Shown here: positions 1 to 6,618 of the stretch, piece by piece
Layout: the number at the start of each line of letters is the position of its first letter
How positions within the stretch are numbered: position 1 is the stretch's first letter
Assembly: GCA_027294925.1 (NCBI GenBank)
Contig: JAPULM010000337.1
Location: 1 to 15,463 of the forward strand
Direction of reading: 5' to 3'
From: a bacterium
GTDB taxonomy: Bacteria; Tectomicrobia; Entotheonellia; Entotheonellales; Entotheonellaceae
Length of the DNA: 15,463 bases
Translations under genes and position numbers: made by a program
The notes under the pieces: model-generated
Seen by the model: the letters and a program-made list of their open reading frames with translations, nothing else
Told to the model about the DNA's origin: nothing
Databases searched by the model: none

Positions 1-316
1 CAAAGACCTCGCCACCGCTGACATGATCGGCATGATGATGGCTGTAGATGACGTATTTTACGGGCTTACCGAAGCGCTTGTCGATCTCCGCCTTGAGCCA
101 GCTCGCCGCCGCCGCGTTGATCGGGTCGGTGGCAATGATGCCGTCATCTGTCACCAAAAAGACTGAGGCATGAAACTTGTTGGTAAACTTATAGAGACCG
201 CCTGAAATGTGATCGATGCTGCGCGTGACCTTGGTGCTCTGTGCTTGCACCGTCAGTATCCATGCAGCGCCGAACACGGCTGCCAATAGGCAAACCATTC
301 GCGTTCTTCTTGTCAT
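1..316 (-). CDS. Metallo-beta-lactamase-fold hydrolase, exported, N-terminal part (cut by window edge)
   Basis: The minus-strand reading frame opens at the ATG at 316-314 and runs off the left edge after 105 codons, so only the N-terminus is visible. Residues 1-26 form a signal peptide: a basic MTRRTR start, a hydrophobic core, and an AQA-like cleavage region near VQAQS. Residues 93-98 read HHHADH, the metal-binding H-x-H-x-D-H motif of the MBL superfamily, after the typical IATDP strand-turn at about 61-65. The product is therefore probably a periplasmic zinc hydrolase, but the substrate cannot be read from this part. The start is supported by a GGAGGAGA ribosome binding site ending six bases upstream. 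The gene is divergent from the zinc-ribbon ORF at 489. Fold assignment is secure; the specific reaction is unknown. Confidence 0.88.
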   Translation of the reverse strand, partial: MTRRTRMVCLLAAVFGAAWILTVQAQSTKVTRSIDHISGGLYKFTNKFHASVFLVTDDGIIATDPINAAAASWLKAEIDKRFGKPVKYVIYSHHHADHVSGGEVF

Positions 317-322
317 GTTCGA

Positions 323-330
323 TCTCCTCC
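323..330 (-). promoter_or_regulatory. Ribosome binding site of the MBL-fold gene
   Basis: Read on the minus strand, these bases are GGAGGAGA, a near-perfect anti-Shine-Dalgarno match six bases from the ATG at 316. It fixes the start of the edge-truncated MBL-fold gene. Confidence 0.75.
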
Positions 331-423
331 TTCGGTTGGGTAGATGCAATCCAATCGTACATGTCGAAAAACATGAGTGGGGTCGGTAATATTCCACCCG
401 GGCAGTGGATATTCGTATGTCCC

Positions 424-452
424 TTGTCCAACGCCGCCAGCAACGCTACAAT
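424..452 (+). promoter_or_regulatory. Putative sigma70-type promoter for the zinc-ribbon/cyclase remnant
   Basis: A TTGTCC box (424-429) and a TACAAT box (447-452) are separated by exactly 17 bases, matching four of six and five of six consensus positions. Transcription would start near 459, giving a leader of about 30 bases before the ATG at 489. The promoter lies in the 172-base divergent gap between the MBL-fold gene and the remnant. It could still drive the downstream SnoaL-like gene even though the remnant itself is decayed. This is a by-eye prediction. Confidence 0.4.
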
Positions 453-488
453 GCTGTCTATCATACAGTCGGTCACAAGGAAGGGGTG

Positions 489-614
489 ATGCAGTGTCCC
501 CAGTGTCAACAGGTATTGCCACCTGAGGCGAACTTCTGCACGGCCTGCGGGCACAACGTTGCGACAATACCTCAACCTGCCCAGACATCGCTCAATACCA
601 ACCAGAGCTTCTAG
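489..614 (+). CDS. 41-residue zinc-ribbon ORF, N-terminal relic of a cyclase/AAA-type regulator
   Basis: The ORF starts MQCPQC and contains two CxxC pairs (CPQC at residues 3-6, CTAC at 17-20), the zinc-ribbon pattern common at the N-terminus of bacterial adenylate cyclase/AAA/TPR proteins. AAGGAAGGGG just before the ATG is a good ribosome binding site, and a promoter-like pair lies about 40 bases upstream. After about residue 30 the frame loses family character and stops at 612-614. The DNA from about 585 onward instead matches, in another frame, the TPR region of the large cyclase gene at 1570. The ORF is therefore best read as the surviving start of a larger gene whose middle has been deleted. 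A short stand-alone zinc-binding peptide is possible but not favoured. Confidence 0.4.
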   Translation: MQCPQCQQVLPPEANFCTACGHNVATIPQPAQTSLNTNQSF

Positions 615-727
615 TGCACCACTATACAGGGGCAGGTCTGAACGAGCAGGCTATCCCCTATTGGCAGCAGGCAGGACAAAAGGCCGTACAACGCTCAGCC
701 AATGCAGAGGCGCTGTTAGCGGGCTAA
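585..727 (+). pseudogene. TPR-region fragment of a cyclase/AAA/TPR paralogue
   Basis: Read from about 587 in the frame of codon 599-601, the DNA gives IAQ, then QPELLVHHYTGAGL, then IPYWQQAGQKAVQRSANAEA, before a TAA at 725-727. The intact gene downstream has QPELLAHHYTEAGL and VSYWQQAGQVAQERSAHAEA at roughly residues 690-748 (about 3637-3810). The two are clearly paralogous. Everything between the zinc ribbon and this TPR segment (the cyclase and ATPase domains) is missing, and the frame differs from that of the zinc-ribbon ORF. A short stretch after HIAQ also looks deleted. The piece has no start codon or ribosome binding site of its own, so it is called a pseudogene fragment. Confidence 0.7.
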
Positions 728-756
728 GAAGCGGTGAGGTGGAGGGAAAGGGGAAC

Positions 757-1191
757 ATGTCAGAAGCGTCTATCAGTCTGCAAGACCGACAAGCGATAAC
801 CGATACCTTGGCTCGCTATGTCTGGTGCATGGATACGAGAAATATCGAAGGAGTCGTTGCCGTCTTTACCCAAGACGGCGTTGTCAGAGATGTCACCGGC
901 AAGGTGTGGGATAAAAGCACGGGAGGCGTGCGGGCGTTTGCCACTCATTTCCTTACGCTGCCTGAGCGCCCCGTGAGTCAACATTGGATGCAGCATATGC
1001 TTGTAGAAGACGTGGGGGCATCCGCTTATCGCGTCACCTCCTATTGGGCACTCCTCGCATTGGACGCTGAAACCGGCGACAAGACCTTTCGCTCCTTCGG
1101 CAGCTACCGCGACACCAGCGTCAACGTCAATGGTGTCTGGTTGATCAAGGAAAAACGCATCGATGCGTGGAAAAGCGAAGAGTCTCGATGA
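757..1191 (+). CDS. SnoaL-like (NTF2-fold) protein
   Basis: This 144-residue protein has the size and pattern of the SnoaL-like/NTF2 superfamily. An N-terminal helix reads RQAITDTLARYVWCMDTRN, followed by the usual FTQDGVVRDV strand (about residues 41-50). Near the C-terminus GSYRDTSV and VWLIKEKRIDAW (about 115-138) give the curved sheet. Members are small cone-shaped barrels that act as isomerases, hydratases or dehydratases, or bind ligands, and the substrate cannot be inferred here. The ATG at 757 is chosen over longer readings because GGAGGGAAAGGGG lies immediately upstream and upstream sequence belongs to the TPR relic. It is probably transcribed from the promoter left by that relic. 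Likely cytoplasmic, with no signal peptide. Confidence 0.8.
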   Translation: MSEASISLQDRQAITDTLARYVWCMDTRNIEGVVAVFTQDGVVRDVTGKVWDKSTGGVRAFATHFLTLPERPVSQHWMQHMLVEDVGASAYRVTSYWALLALDAETGDKTFRSFGSYRDTSVNVNGVWLIKEKRIDAWKSEESR

Positions 1192-1354
1192 GCGCACCCT
1201 TAGGCTTTTGGGTCTTAACCCCTTTTTGGCGTCTCGGGTAACACGTGCGACAGATCTCACAGGCCGCGCCGTCACAGCCCCAGGCCGTATAATCCCCAAC
1301 CTGTTGATCGTGGGGGTTTGTCCAGCGAGAGCTGCTGTCCTTTTGCGCACCCAT
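1145..1354 (-). CDS. Possible 69-residue Cys-rich hypothetical protein
   Basis: A minus-strand ATG at 1354-1352 is preceded by GAGAGGGG at a good ribosome-binding distance and opens a 69-codon ORF. The product begins MGAQKDSSS. Its middle carries four cysteines in GCDGAACEICRTCYP (C-x4-C-x2-C-x2-C), then a basic stretch RRQKGVKTQKPKG. I recognise no family. Its 3' end overlaps the SnoaL-like gene tail-to-tail by about 47 bases. A compact inverted-repeat structure (1377-1422) lies in what would be its leader. The gap has no competing gene, so the ORF may be real, but nothing beyond the ribosome binding site and Cys spacing supports it. Confidence 0.25.
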   Translation of the reverse strand: MGAQKDSSSRWTNPHDQQVGDYTAWGCDGAACEICRTCYPRRQKGVKTQKPKGALIETLRFSTHRCVFP

Positions 1355-1376
1355 TTGATACCCCTCTCGTGTTCTA

Positions 1377-1422
1377 TCTGGTCGTTGCGCTGCGGGCAGC
1401 CTGACGTTGCACGTCGACCAGA
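1377..1422. repeat. Three-way-junction inverted repeat
   Basis: An 8-bp outer stem, TCTGGTCG (1377-1384) with CGACCAGA (1415-1422), encloses two smaller hairpins: GCTG/CAGC around CGGG (1389-1400) and ACGT/ACGT around TGC (1404-1414). All stems are perfect. The element lies between the SnoaL-like gene and the cyclase gene. On the minus strand it would sit in the leader of the small Cys-rich ORF. It could be a structured RNA leader, a protein-binding site or a mobile-element imprint. No T-run follows on either strand, so a terminator is unlikely. Confidence 0.4.
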
Positions 1423-1518
1423 AAGCCACACATGTACTCGCCCAGAGATAGCCGTTTAGCGTTATCCTGCCCGTTGCCTTAATACATGGAGTCCTGTCCG
1501 GTGTTCTGCTAATATGGA

Positions 1519-1547
1519 TTGACAGTTTTTGAGACGGCTGTTAGCAC
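1519..1547 (+). promoter_or_regulatory. Putative promoter of the cyclase/AAA/TPR gene
   Basis: A perfect TTGACA (1519-1524) is followed after 17 bases by TAGCAC (1542-1547), a weak -10 that is preceded by TGT (an extended -10 pattern). Transcription would start near 1554, leaving a very short leader with AGGAGG at 1558-1563 and the ATG at 1570. The -35 is convincing, the -10 less so. Confidence 0.35.
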
Positions 1548-1569
1548 ACCGTACCCCAGGAGGCTAGTG

Positions 1570-4500
1570 ATGGACTTCTACGAGGTGCTCGATCAGACCA
1601 TAGACCTCCTGCGACAACGAGGCCGGGTAACGTATCGAGCCTTGAAGCTTCAGTTCAAGCTGGACGACGAGCACATTGAGGTTCTCAGGGATGAACTCAT
1701 CAAGGCCCAGCGAACCGCTGTGGACGACGGTGGCGAAGTGCTCGTTTGGTCTGGCGACTCAGCGTCGGAGCCTGCATTATCCACCGCCTCACCACTAGCG
1801 TCAGTCCCAACGAGACAAACGAAAGAGCCCCCTCTTGCCTATACCCCTCAACATCTGACGGAAAAGATCCTCACCACCCGCAGCGCGTTGGAAGGCGAAC
1901 GCAAACAGGTGACGGTGATGTTTGCCGACATCAAAGACTCGACCGAATTGATCCGGGACCTCGACCCGGAAGCCGCCCAGCAGCTTCTCGATCCCGCCAT
2001 CCACATCATGATGGACGCCGTGCACCGCTTTGAAGGGACGGTGAACCAGGTGCTGGGCGATGGCATCATGTCGCTGTTTGGCGCACCCATGGCTCATGAG
2101 GATCACGCAGCACGTGCTTGTTATGCGGCGCTGGCAATGCAAACGGCAATGCAGCCCCACGCTGACGACGTGCTTCGCTCTCACGGTATTACAATGCGCA
2201 TTCGCATCGGCCTCAATTCCGGCGAAGTGGTGGTTCGCACCATTGGTAACGATTTGCATATGGACTACTCGGCGGTGGGGCCGACAACGCATCTAGCGTC
2301 TCGTATGGAACAAATTGCCATGCCTGGCAGCATTATGCTAAGTGATACGACCCTCAGGCTGGTAGAGGGTTTGGTCCGGGTCAATGCCTTAGGACCGGTG
2401 CCGGTTAAGGGCATGAGCGAGCCGGTTGAAGTCTATGAACTGACCGGTGCCAGTACCATCCGTAGACGTTTACAGGCAGCGGTTGCACGTGGACTCACCA
2501 AGTTCGTTGGACGAGATACGGAAATCGAGGCACTCAATCAAGCCCGAGAACGAGCAGAAACTGGTCATGGCCAGGTTGTGGCCGCAGTCGGAGAAGCGGG
2601 CGTCGGTAAGTCGCGCCTGGTGTATGAGTTCATCCATTCGCACCATATGCAAGGCTGGTTGGTGTTGGAGAGTGCCTCCGTATCGTATGGCAAATCGACG
2701 CCCTATTTTCCTGTTATTGATCTGCTGAAGCGGTATGCCCATGTGGAGGAGGGCGATGACGCTCGTACCATTCGGGCCAAGGTGACAGGGCAGATCTTGA
2801 CCCTGGACGAGACGCTTCAGGAGGCCATTCCAGCACTACTATCCCTGTTGGACGCGCTGCCCGAGGACAGTCCATTTCTGCAACTTGATCCACCCCAGCG
2901 ACGGCAACGGACGCTTGATGGACTCAAACGTATCTTCTTACGTGAAAGTCAGGTGCAACCGTTGCTGTTAGTGTTTGAAGACTTGCATTGGATCGACTCG
3001 GAAACCCAGGCATTGCTCGATAGCCTGGTCGAAAGTCTGCCAACGGCCCAGCTCTTATTGTTGGTCAATTACCGTCCCGAGTACCAGCATAGCTGGGGCA
3101 GTAAGACCTACTACACACAACTGCGGCTCGATCCATTACTACCTGAAAGTGCCGAGGCATTTTTGCAAGCCTTGCTGGGGGACAACCCGAGCCTGGAACC
3201 GCTCAAGAAGCTCCTCATTGAGCGCACCGAGGGCAATCCGTTCTTCTTGGAAGAGAGTGTACATACTCTGGTCGAGACTGAAATGTTAGTTGGCGAACCA
3301 GGTGAATATCGTCTGACACAGGAAGTTCCAACGATTCAAGTTCCGGCTACCGTGCAGGCGGTTCTGGCGGCTCGTATTGATCGGTTGCCTCAGGAAGAGA
3401 AATGGCTTCTGCAAACGGCTTCTGTTATTGGCACAGAGGTGCCTTTGCCACTGTTACAGACGAGTGCCGGGCTGACTAAAGAGGCGTTGCACCGGGGTCT
3501 GACACACCTGCAAGCCGCCGAGTTTCTCTATGAGACGCAGCTGTTCCCGGAGCGAGCGTATGCGTTCAAGCACGCCCTCACCCAGAATGTGGCCTATCAG
3601 TCGTTGCTGACGAATACACGGCAACAGGTGCATCGGCATATTGCTCAGGTGTTGGAGGCGCGTTTGCTGGAGACATCCGAGACACAGCCTGAATTACTGG
3701 CACATCATTACACTGAGGCTGGATTACCCGATCAAGCCGTGTCCTACTGGCAGCAGGCAGGGCAGGTCGCGCAGGAGCGCTCGGCGCATGCAGAAGCGAT
3801 TGCGCATCTCAGCACGGGGCTGCGAGTTCTCATGACCTTGCCCGAGACCCGTGAGCGGGACCAGCAGGAACTCACGTTGTGCATTGACCTGGGTAAGTCG
3901 CTCGCCGCGACGAAAGGTTGGGCGGCCCCGGAAACAGAAGCGGCCTATACGCGGGCCTGGGAGATCTGTCAGTCGACGAGCGACACATCGTGGCTCGTTT
4001 CGGTGCTATGGGGGCTGTCGCAAGTGTATATCGTGCGAGCAGACTTGACGAAACATCGTGAGGTGGGGGCGCAGTTCCTCTCGCTCGCCGAACAGCGCTC
4101 CGATGCGGTACTTCTTCTGGTGGCACACTGGCTCACAGGGCTGAATCTGCTACATGTCGGTGAGTATGTAACTGGCCTGGAGCACCTCGAACAGGCGTAT
4201 GCGCTATATGATCCACAGCAACATCGTACTTATGTCACGCTGTTTGGCGTTGATGTTGGGGTCTTTGCGCTCTCCTATATGTCCCACGCCTTGTGGGGTC
4301 TCGGCTATCCGGAGCAGGCCGTTCAACGAAGCCGCGAGGCGCTGGCCCTGGCCCAGGCGATGCAACATCCGTTTAGCATCGTCTTGGCCCAGGACTATAC
4401 GGCCATGCTTCAGCAGTTTCGCCGGGAGCGGCACACAGCCAACGCACATGCCGAGATTGCACTGGCCCTCTGTACAGAGCACGGCCTTGCCTACTACCTG

Positions 4501-5025
4501 GCGTGGGCAACGATCATACAAGGCTGGATACTGACCGAGCAGGGACAGAGGAAGGCGGGTATAGCCCAGATGCAGCAAGGGCTGACGACCTTGCGGGCCA
4601 CGGGCGGAGAGTTGAGACTACCGTATTATCTCGCTCTGCTGGCCGAGGCAGGCGGACAAGTGGGGCAGACCGAAGAGGGACTACGCTTACTGGCCGAAGC
4701 ATTCGCTCACCTGGACAAAACGCAAGAGTGCTGGGTGGAGGCGGAACTCTATCGCCTAAGAGGGAACTTATTGTTGGCGGTGTCGCCCGACAATCACGTG
4801 GAGTCCGCAACCTGCTTCCAGCAAGCCATTGCCATAGCCCAAAACCAAAGCGCCAAATCCCTCGAACTCCGCGCCGCCACCAACCTGGCCCGCCTGTGGC
4901 AGTCCCAGGGCAAGCGCCAAGACGCCTACGACCTGCTCGTCCCGGTGTATGAGTGGTTCACCGAGGGGTTTGATACGGCGGATTTACAGGAGGCAAAAGA
5001 ACTACTCCAGGAATTGGAAGAATAG
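1570..5025 (+). CDS. Class III adenylate/guanylate cyclase - AAA ATPase - TPR regulatory protein
   Basis: This 1151-residue cytoplasmic multidomain protein starts MDFYEVLDQ, a typical opening for the family, with AGGAGG seven bases upstream of the ATG; an in-frame start at 1519 would add 17 unlikely residues. Residues 1-65 form a helical/winged-helix-like domain. Residues about 108-295 are a class III nucleotide cyclase domain: ERKQVTV, FADIKDS with metal-binding D120, and GDGIMSLFGAP with the second metal Asp D164. The conserved Asn of the usual VNxAAR motif is His (THLASRMEQ), while the Arg is kept. Residues about 312-600 are a STAND-like AAA ATPase: FVGRD, Walker A GEAGVGKS at 341-348, Walker B LLLVFED at 465-471. 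From about 600 to the end is a helical TPR array. The likely role is a signal-responsive regulator; cyclase activity is not certain. A substrate-binding protein gene follows 17 bases downstream, suggesting co-transcription. Confidence 0.93.
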   Translation: MDFYEVLDQTIDLLRQRGRVTYRALKLQFKLDDEHIEVLRDELIKAQRTAVDDGGEVLVWSGDSASEPALSTASPLASVPTRQTKEPPLAYTPQHLTEKILTTRSALEGERKQVTVMFADIKDSTELIRDLDPEAAQQLLDPAIHIMMDAVHRFEGTVNQVLGDGIMSLFGAPMAHEDHAARACYAALAMQTAMQPHADDVLRSHGITMRIRIGLNSGEVVVRTIGNDLHMDYSAVGPTTHLASRMEQIAMPGSIMLSDTTLRLVEGLVRVNALGPVPVKGMSEPVEVYELTGASTIRRRLQAAVARGLTKFVGRDTEIEALNQARERAETGHGQVVAAVGEAGVGKSRLVYEFIHSHHMQGWLVLESASVSYGKSTPYFPVIDLLKRYAHVEEGDDARTIRAKVTGQILTLDETLQEAIPALLSLLDALPEDSPFLQLDPPQRRQRTLDGLKRIFLRESQVQPLLLVFEDLHWIDSETQALLDSLVESLPTAQLLLLVNYRPEYQHSWGSKTYYTQLRLDPLLPESAEAFLQALLGDNPSLEPLKKLLIERTEGNPFFLEESVHTLVETEMLVGEPGEYRLTQEVPTIQVPATVQAVLAARIDRLPQEEKWLLQTASVIGTEVPLPLLQTSAGLTKEALHRGLTHLQAAEFLYETQLFPERAYAFKHALTQNVAYQSLLTNTRQQVHRHIAQVLEARLLETSETQPELLAHHYTEAGLPDQAVSYWQQAGQVAQERSAHAEAIAHLSTGLRVLMTLPETRERDQQELTLCIDLGKSLAATKGWAAPETEAAYTRAWEICQSTSDTSWLVSVLWGLSQVYIVRADLTKHREVGAQFLSLAEQRSDAVLLLVAHWLTGLNLLHVGEYVTGLEHLEQAYALYDPQQHRTYVTLFGVDVGVFALSYMSHALWGLGYPEQAVQRSREALALAQAMQHPFSIVLAQDYTAMLQQFRRERHTANAHAEIALALCTEHGLAYYLAWATIIQGWILTEQGQRKAGIAQMQQGLTTLRATGGELRLPYYLALLAEAGGQVGQTEEGLRLLAEAFAHLDKTQECWVEAELYRLRGNLLLAVSPDNHVESATCFQQAIAIAQNQSAKSLELRAATNLARLWQSQGKRQDAYDLLVPVYEWFTEGFDTADLQEAKELLQELEE

Positions 5026-5042
5026 GTCGTAACGTATTTGGA

Positions 5043-6036
5043 ATGCGCAGCATGCGAAAACTGATTGTCAGTACCATACTAATTGTCCTGCTACTTGTCG
5101 AAGGATTAGCCCTCGATATGGCAATGGCCACAGAGCGTGGTCGTCCCATTCGGATCGGCGTGCTGACACCATCCTGGGGATCTCCGCCACAAGTGATCGG
5201 TCTGCGGGACGGCCTGCTGAAGTTGGGCTACAAGGAGAACGAGGACTTTGTCCTCGGCGTCCGCTTCACGCAAGGGAACCTGACAGCCTTGACCAAGGCC
5301 GCAGACCAGCTGGTGCAATACGGTGTGGACCTCATCTTCACCCACCGTAACGATGCGGCAAAAGCGGCACAGAAGGCAACTACACAAACTCCAATCGTCT
5401 TCACTGGTGTGAATGATCCTATCGGGTTGAACCTCATCCAGAGCTTTGCGCGGCCTGGAGGTAACATCACGGGCGTGACCGATCAGGACATCAATCTCGG
5501 CCCGAAGCGCCTAGAGCTCTTCCGCGAGATGCTCCCGCGCCTGCGGCGGGTTCTGTATCTCTATGATGTGCATGATGTCTTTTCCGTAGCGGCAGGTAAA
5601 GTATACCGTGAGGCAGCCCGTCACCTTGGCATCGTTTTGGTAGAGCGATCGGTGCGGACTGAGGAAGAGGCGCAGTCCATGCTGGCCAAGATTCGGCAGA
5701 GCAAAGTGGATGGCATCCTACGTCCGGCCTCTTCACTCTTTGAATATTCCCGGTTTCATCCTGGCGGCTGCCACTCAGCAGAGGATTCCGACGATGATGA
5801 ATACTGTATTCTGGGTGGAGAGCGGGTCCCTCGCCGGCTACGGGGTAGATGAGTACAAATCAGGCCGGCAAGCAGCACGCCTGGTGGACAAGATTCTCAA
5901 GGGGGCGAACCCAGCGGAGCTCCCGGTGGAGGTCAACTCGAATATCGAGTTCGTGATCAATCTGAAGACGGCGAAAACGCTGGGGCTGACGATCGCGCCA
6001 CGGGTATTGTACCGGGCTGATCGGCTCATCCGCTGA
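5043..6036 (+). pseudogene. ABC transporter substrate-binding protein (ABC_sub_bind type), frameshifted
   Basis: The first frame begins with a signal peptide (residues 1 to about 29, hydrophobic core LIVSTILIVLLLVEG). It then gives a typical ABC_sub_bind/COG2984 pattern: IRIGVLTPSWG, DGLLKLGY, VDLIFTHRNDAAKAA, TPIVFTGVNDPIG and PGGNITGVT. At about 5736 the family match jumps to the +1 frame, which continues SLNIPGFILAAA, FWVESGSLAGYGVDEY, SGRQAARLVDKILKGA and EVNSNIEFVINLKTAKTLGL to the TGA at 6036. Reading through gives about 330 residues, the usual family length, so one extra base (or two missing) near 5736 breaks an otherwise complete gene. It may be a real mutation or a sequencing error. 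No lipobox Cys is seen, so the intact form would be a periplasmic ligand-binding protein. It lies 17 bases after the cyclase gene and no permease or ATPase gene is nearby. Confidence 0.88.
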
Positions 6037-6104
6037 CTTGCAGAATGCGAAATAGACCATCTCCATGCTCCGCGCCTATCGCCTCATGATCACTAATTAC
6101 GAAT

Positions 6105-6393
6105 ATGCCCCGCCCTAGCTATTGGAATGGGAGCAGCCGCTACCTTTGGTTATCATATGAAGCAGCGGTTCTTCATGAACAGGAAGGCGCTGAATTGGGA
6201 AAATACCCGGATATGGTACACGCACTACAAGCTGAAGCCAGCGCATGACCACATCGCCACTTGGTAGGAATTGCTGGCAGAGCATCGGCAGGTTGTGGCA
6301 GAGGTGCTGGAGATTGGGGAGGAGACGGGATGGCGGGGGCCGGAAGCGCAGGTAAGGCTTGAACGAAAGAGGCGTGGCGGATGTGTGCTATGA
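6105..6393 (+). pseudogene. Degraded coding remnant, unrecognised protein
   Basis: Two plus-strand frames together read like one broken gene. From the ATG at 6105 the first frame gives EAAVLHEQEGAELGKYPDM then VHALQAEASA before a TGA at 6246. From about 6244 the +1 frame continues HDHIATW, a TAG at 6265, then ELLAEHRQVVAEVLEIGEET and GWRGPEAQVRLERKRRG to a TGA at 6391. Amphipathic helical composition on both sides of the shift suggests a former soluble helical protein carrying a frameshift and a nonsense mutation. I cannot name the family. It lies just downstream of the frameshifted substrate-binding protein, so decay seems to extend across this area. Confidence 0.4.
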
Positions 6394-6552
6394 TGGGGTT
6401 ACAGTATTGGGCAATCGGTTTCAGCGTCCCACTACCAGAAGAAAATTGCACAGATACGCCGGTTTAGGCAATATGTCCGAATAATTACCAGTCTGGGCAA
6501 TTGCGCACATGCGGGAAATCTTCGCCCGTAAGGAACATTGGCACAGAGATTA
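6394..6552. other. Intergenic sequence without visible genes
   Basis: No plausible ORF, promoter pair or RNA gene is seen here. The only pattern is CGCCCGTAAGGA at 6523-6534, which recurs with one change as CGCCCGTGAGGA at 6584-6595 beside the inverted repeat, so it may belong to a small repeated element. Confidence 0.3.
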
Positions 6553-6586
6553 GCGTAGCCAAACGCCCTACTGCGATTGGCTACGC
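6553..6586. repeat. 10-bp perfect inverted repeat
   Basis: GCGTAGCCAA (6553-6562) pairs perfectly with TTGGCTACGC (6577-6586) around a 14-base loop. A second small hairpin follows directly: CCCGT (6586-6590), GAGG loop, ACGGG (6595-6599). The pair lies 20-66 bases beyond the stop of the minus-strand flavoprotein gene. It could serve as a transcript-end structure for that gene, but no T-run follows on the minus strand. A repetitive palindromic element is equally possible. Confidence 0.45.
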
Positions 6587-6618
6587 CCGTGAGGACGGGG
6601 CCTAAGTTCATCCGTTAT

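Noticed and set aside
189..575. 128-codon minus-strand ORF over the MBL-fold gene start and divergent gap
   Set aside because: It is antisense or out of frame to the clear MBL-fold coding sequence and the zinc-ribbon start. Its translation shows no domain pattern, and the MBL-fold frame has the signal peptide, metal motif and ribosome binding site.
559..1191. Long 210-codon reading of the SnoaL-like gene
   Set aside because: The first 66 codons run over the TPR relic in the wrong frame. The family homology starts at the ATG at 757, which has its own ribosome binding site.
1203..1230. Possible terminator after the SnoaL-like gene (GGGT/ACCC before CTTTTT)
   Set aside because: The stem has only four base pairs, too weak to call.
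4503..4952. 149-codon plus-strand ORF inside the cyclase gene
   Set aside because: It overlaps the well-supported TPR region in another frame and has an Arg/Gly-rich composition typical of an out-of-frame shadow.
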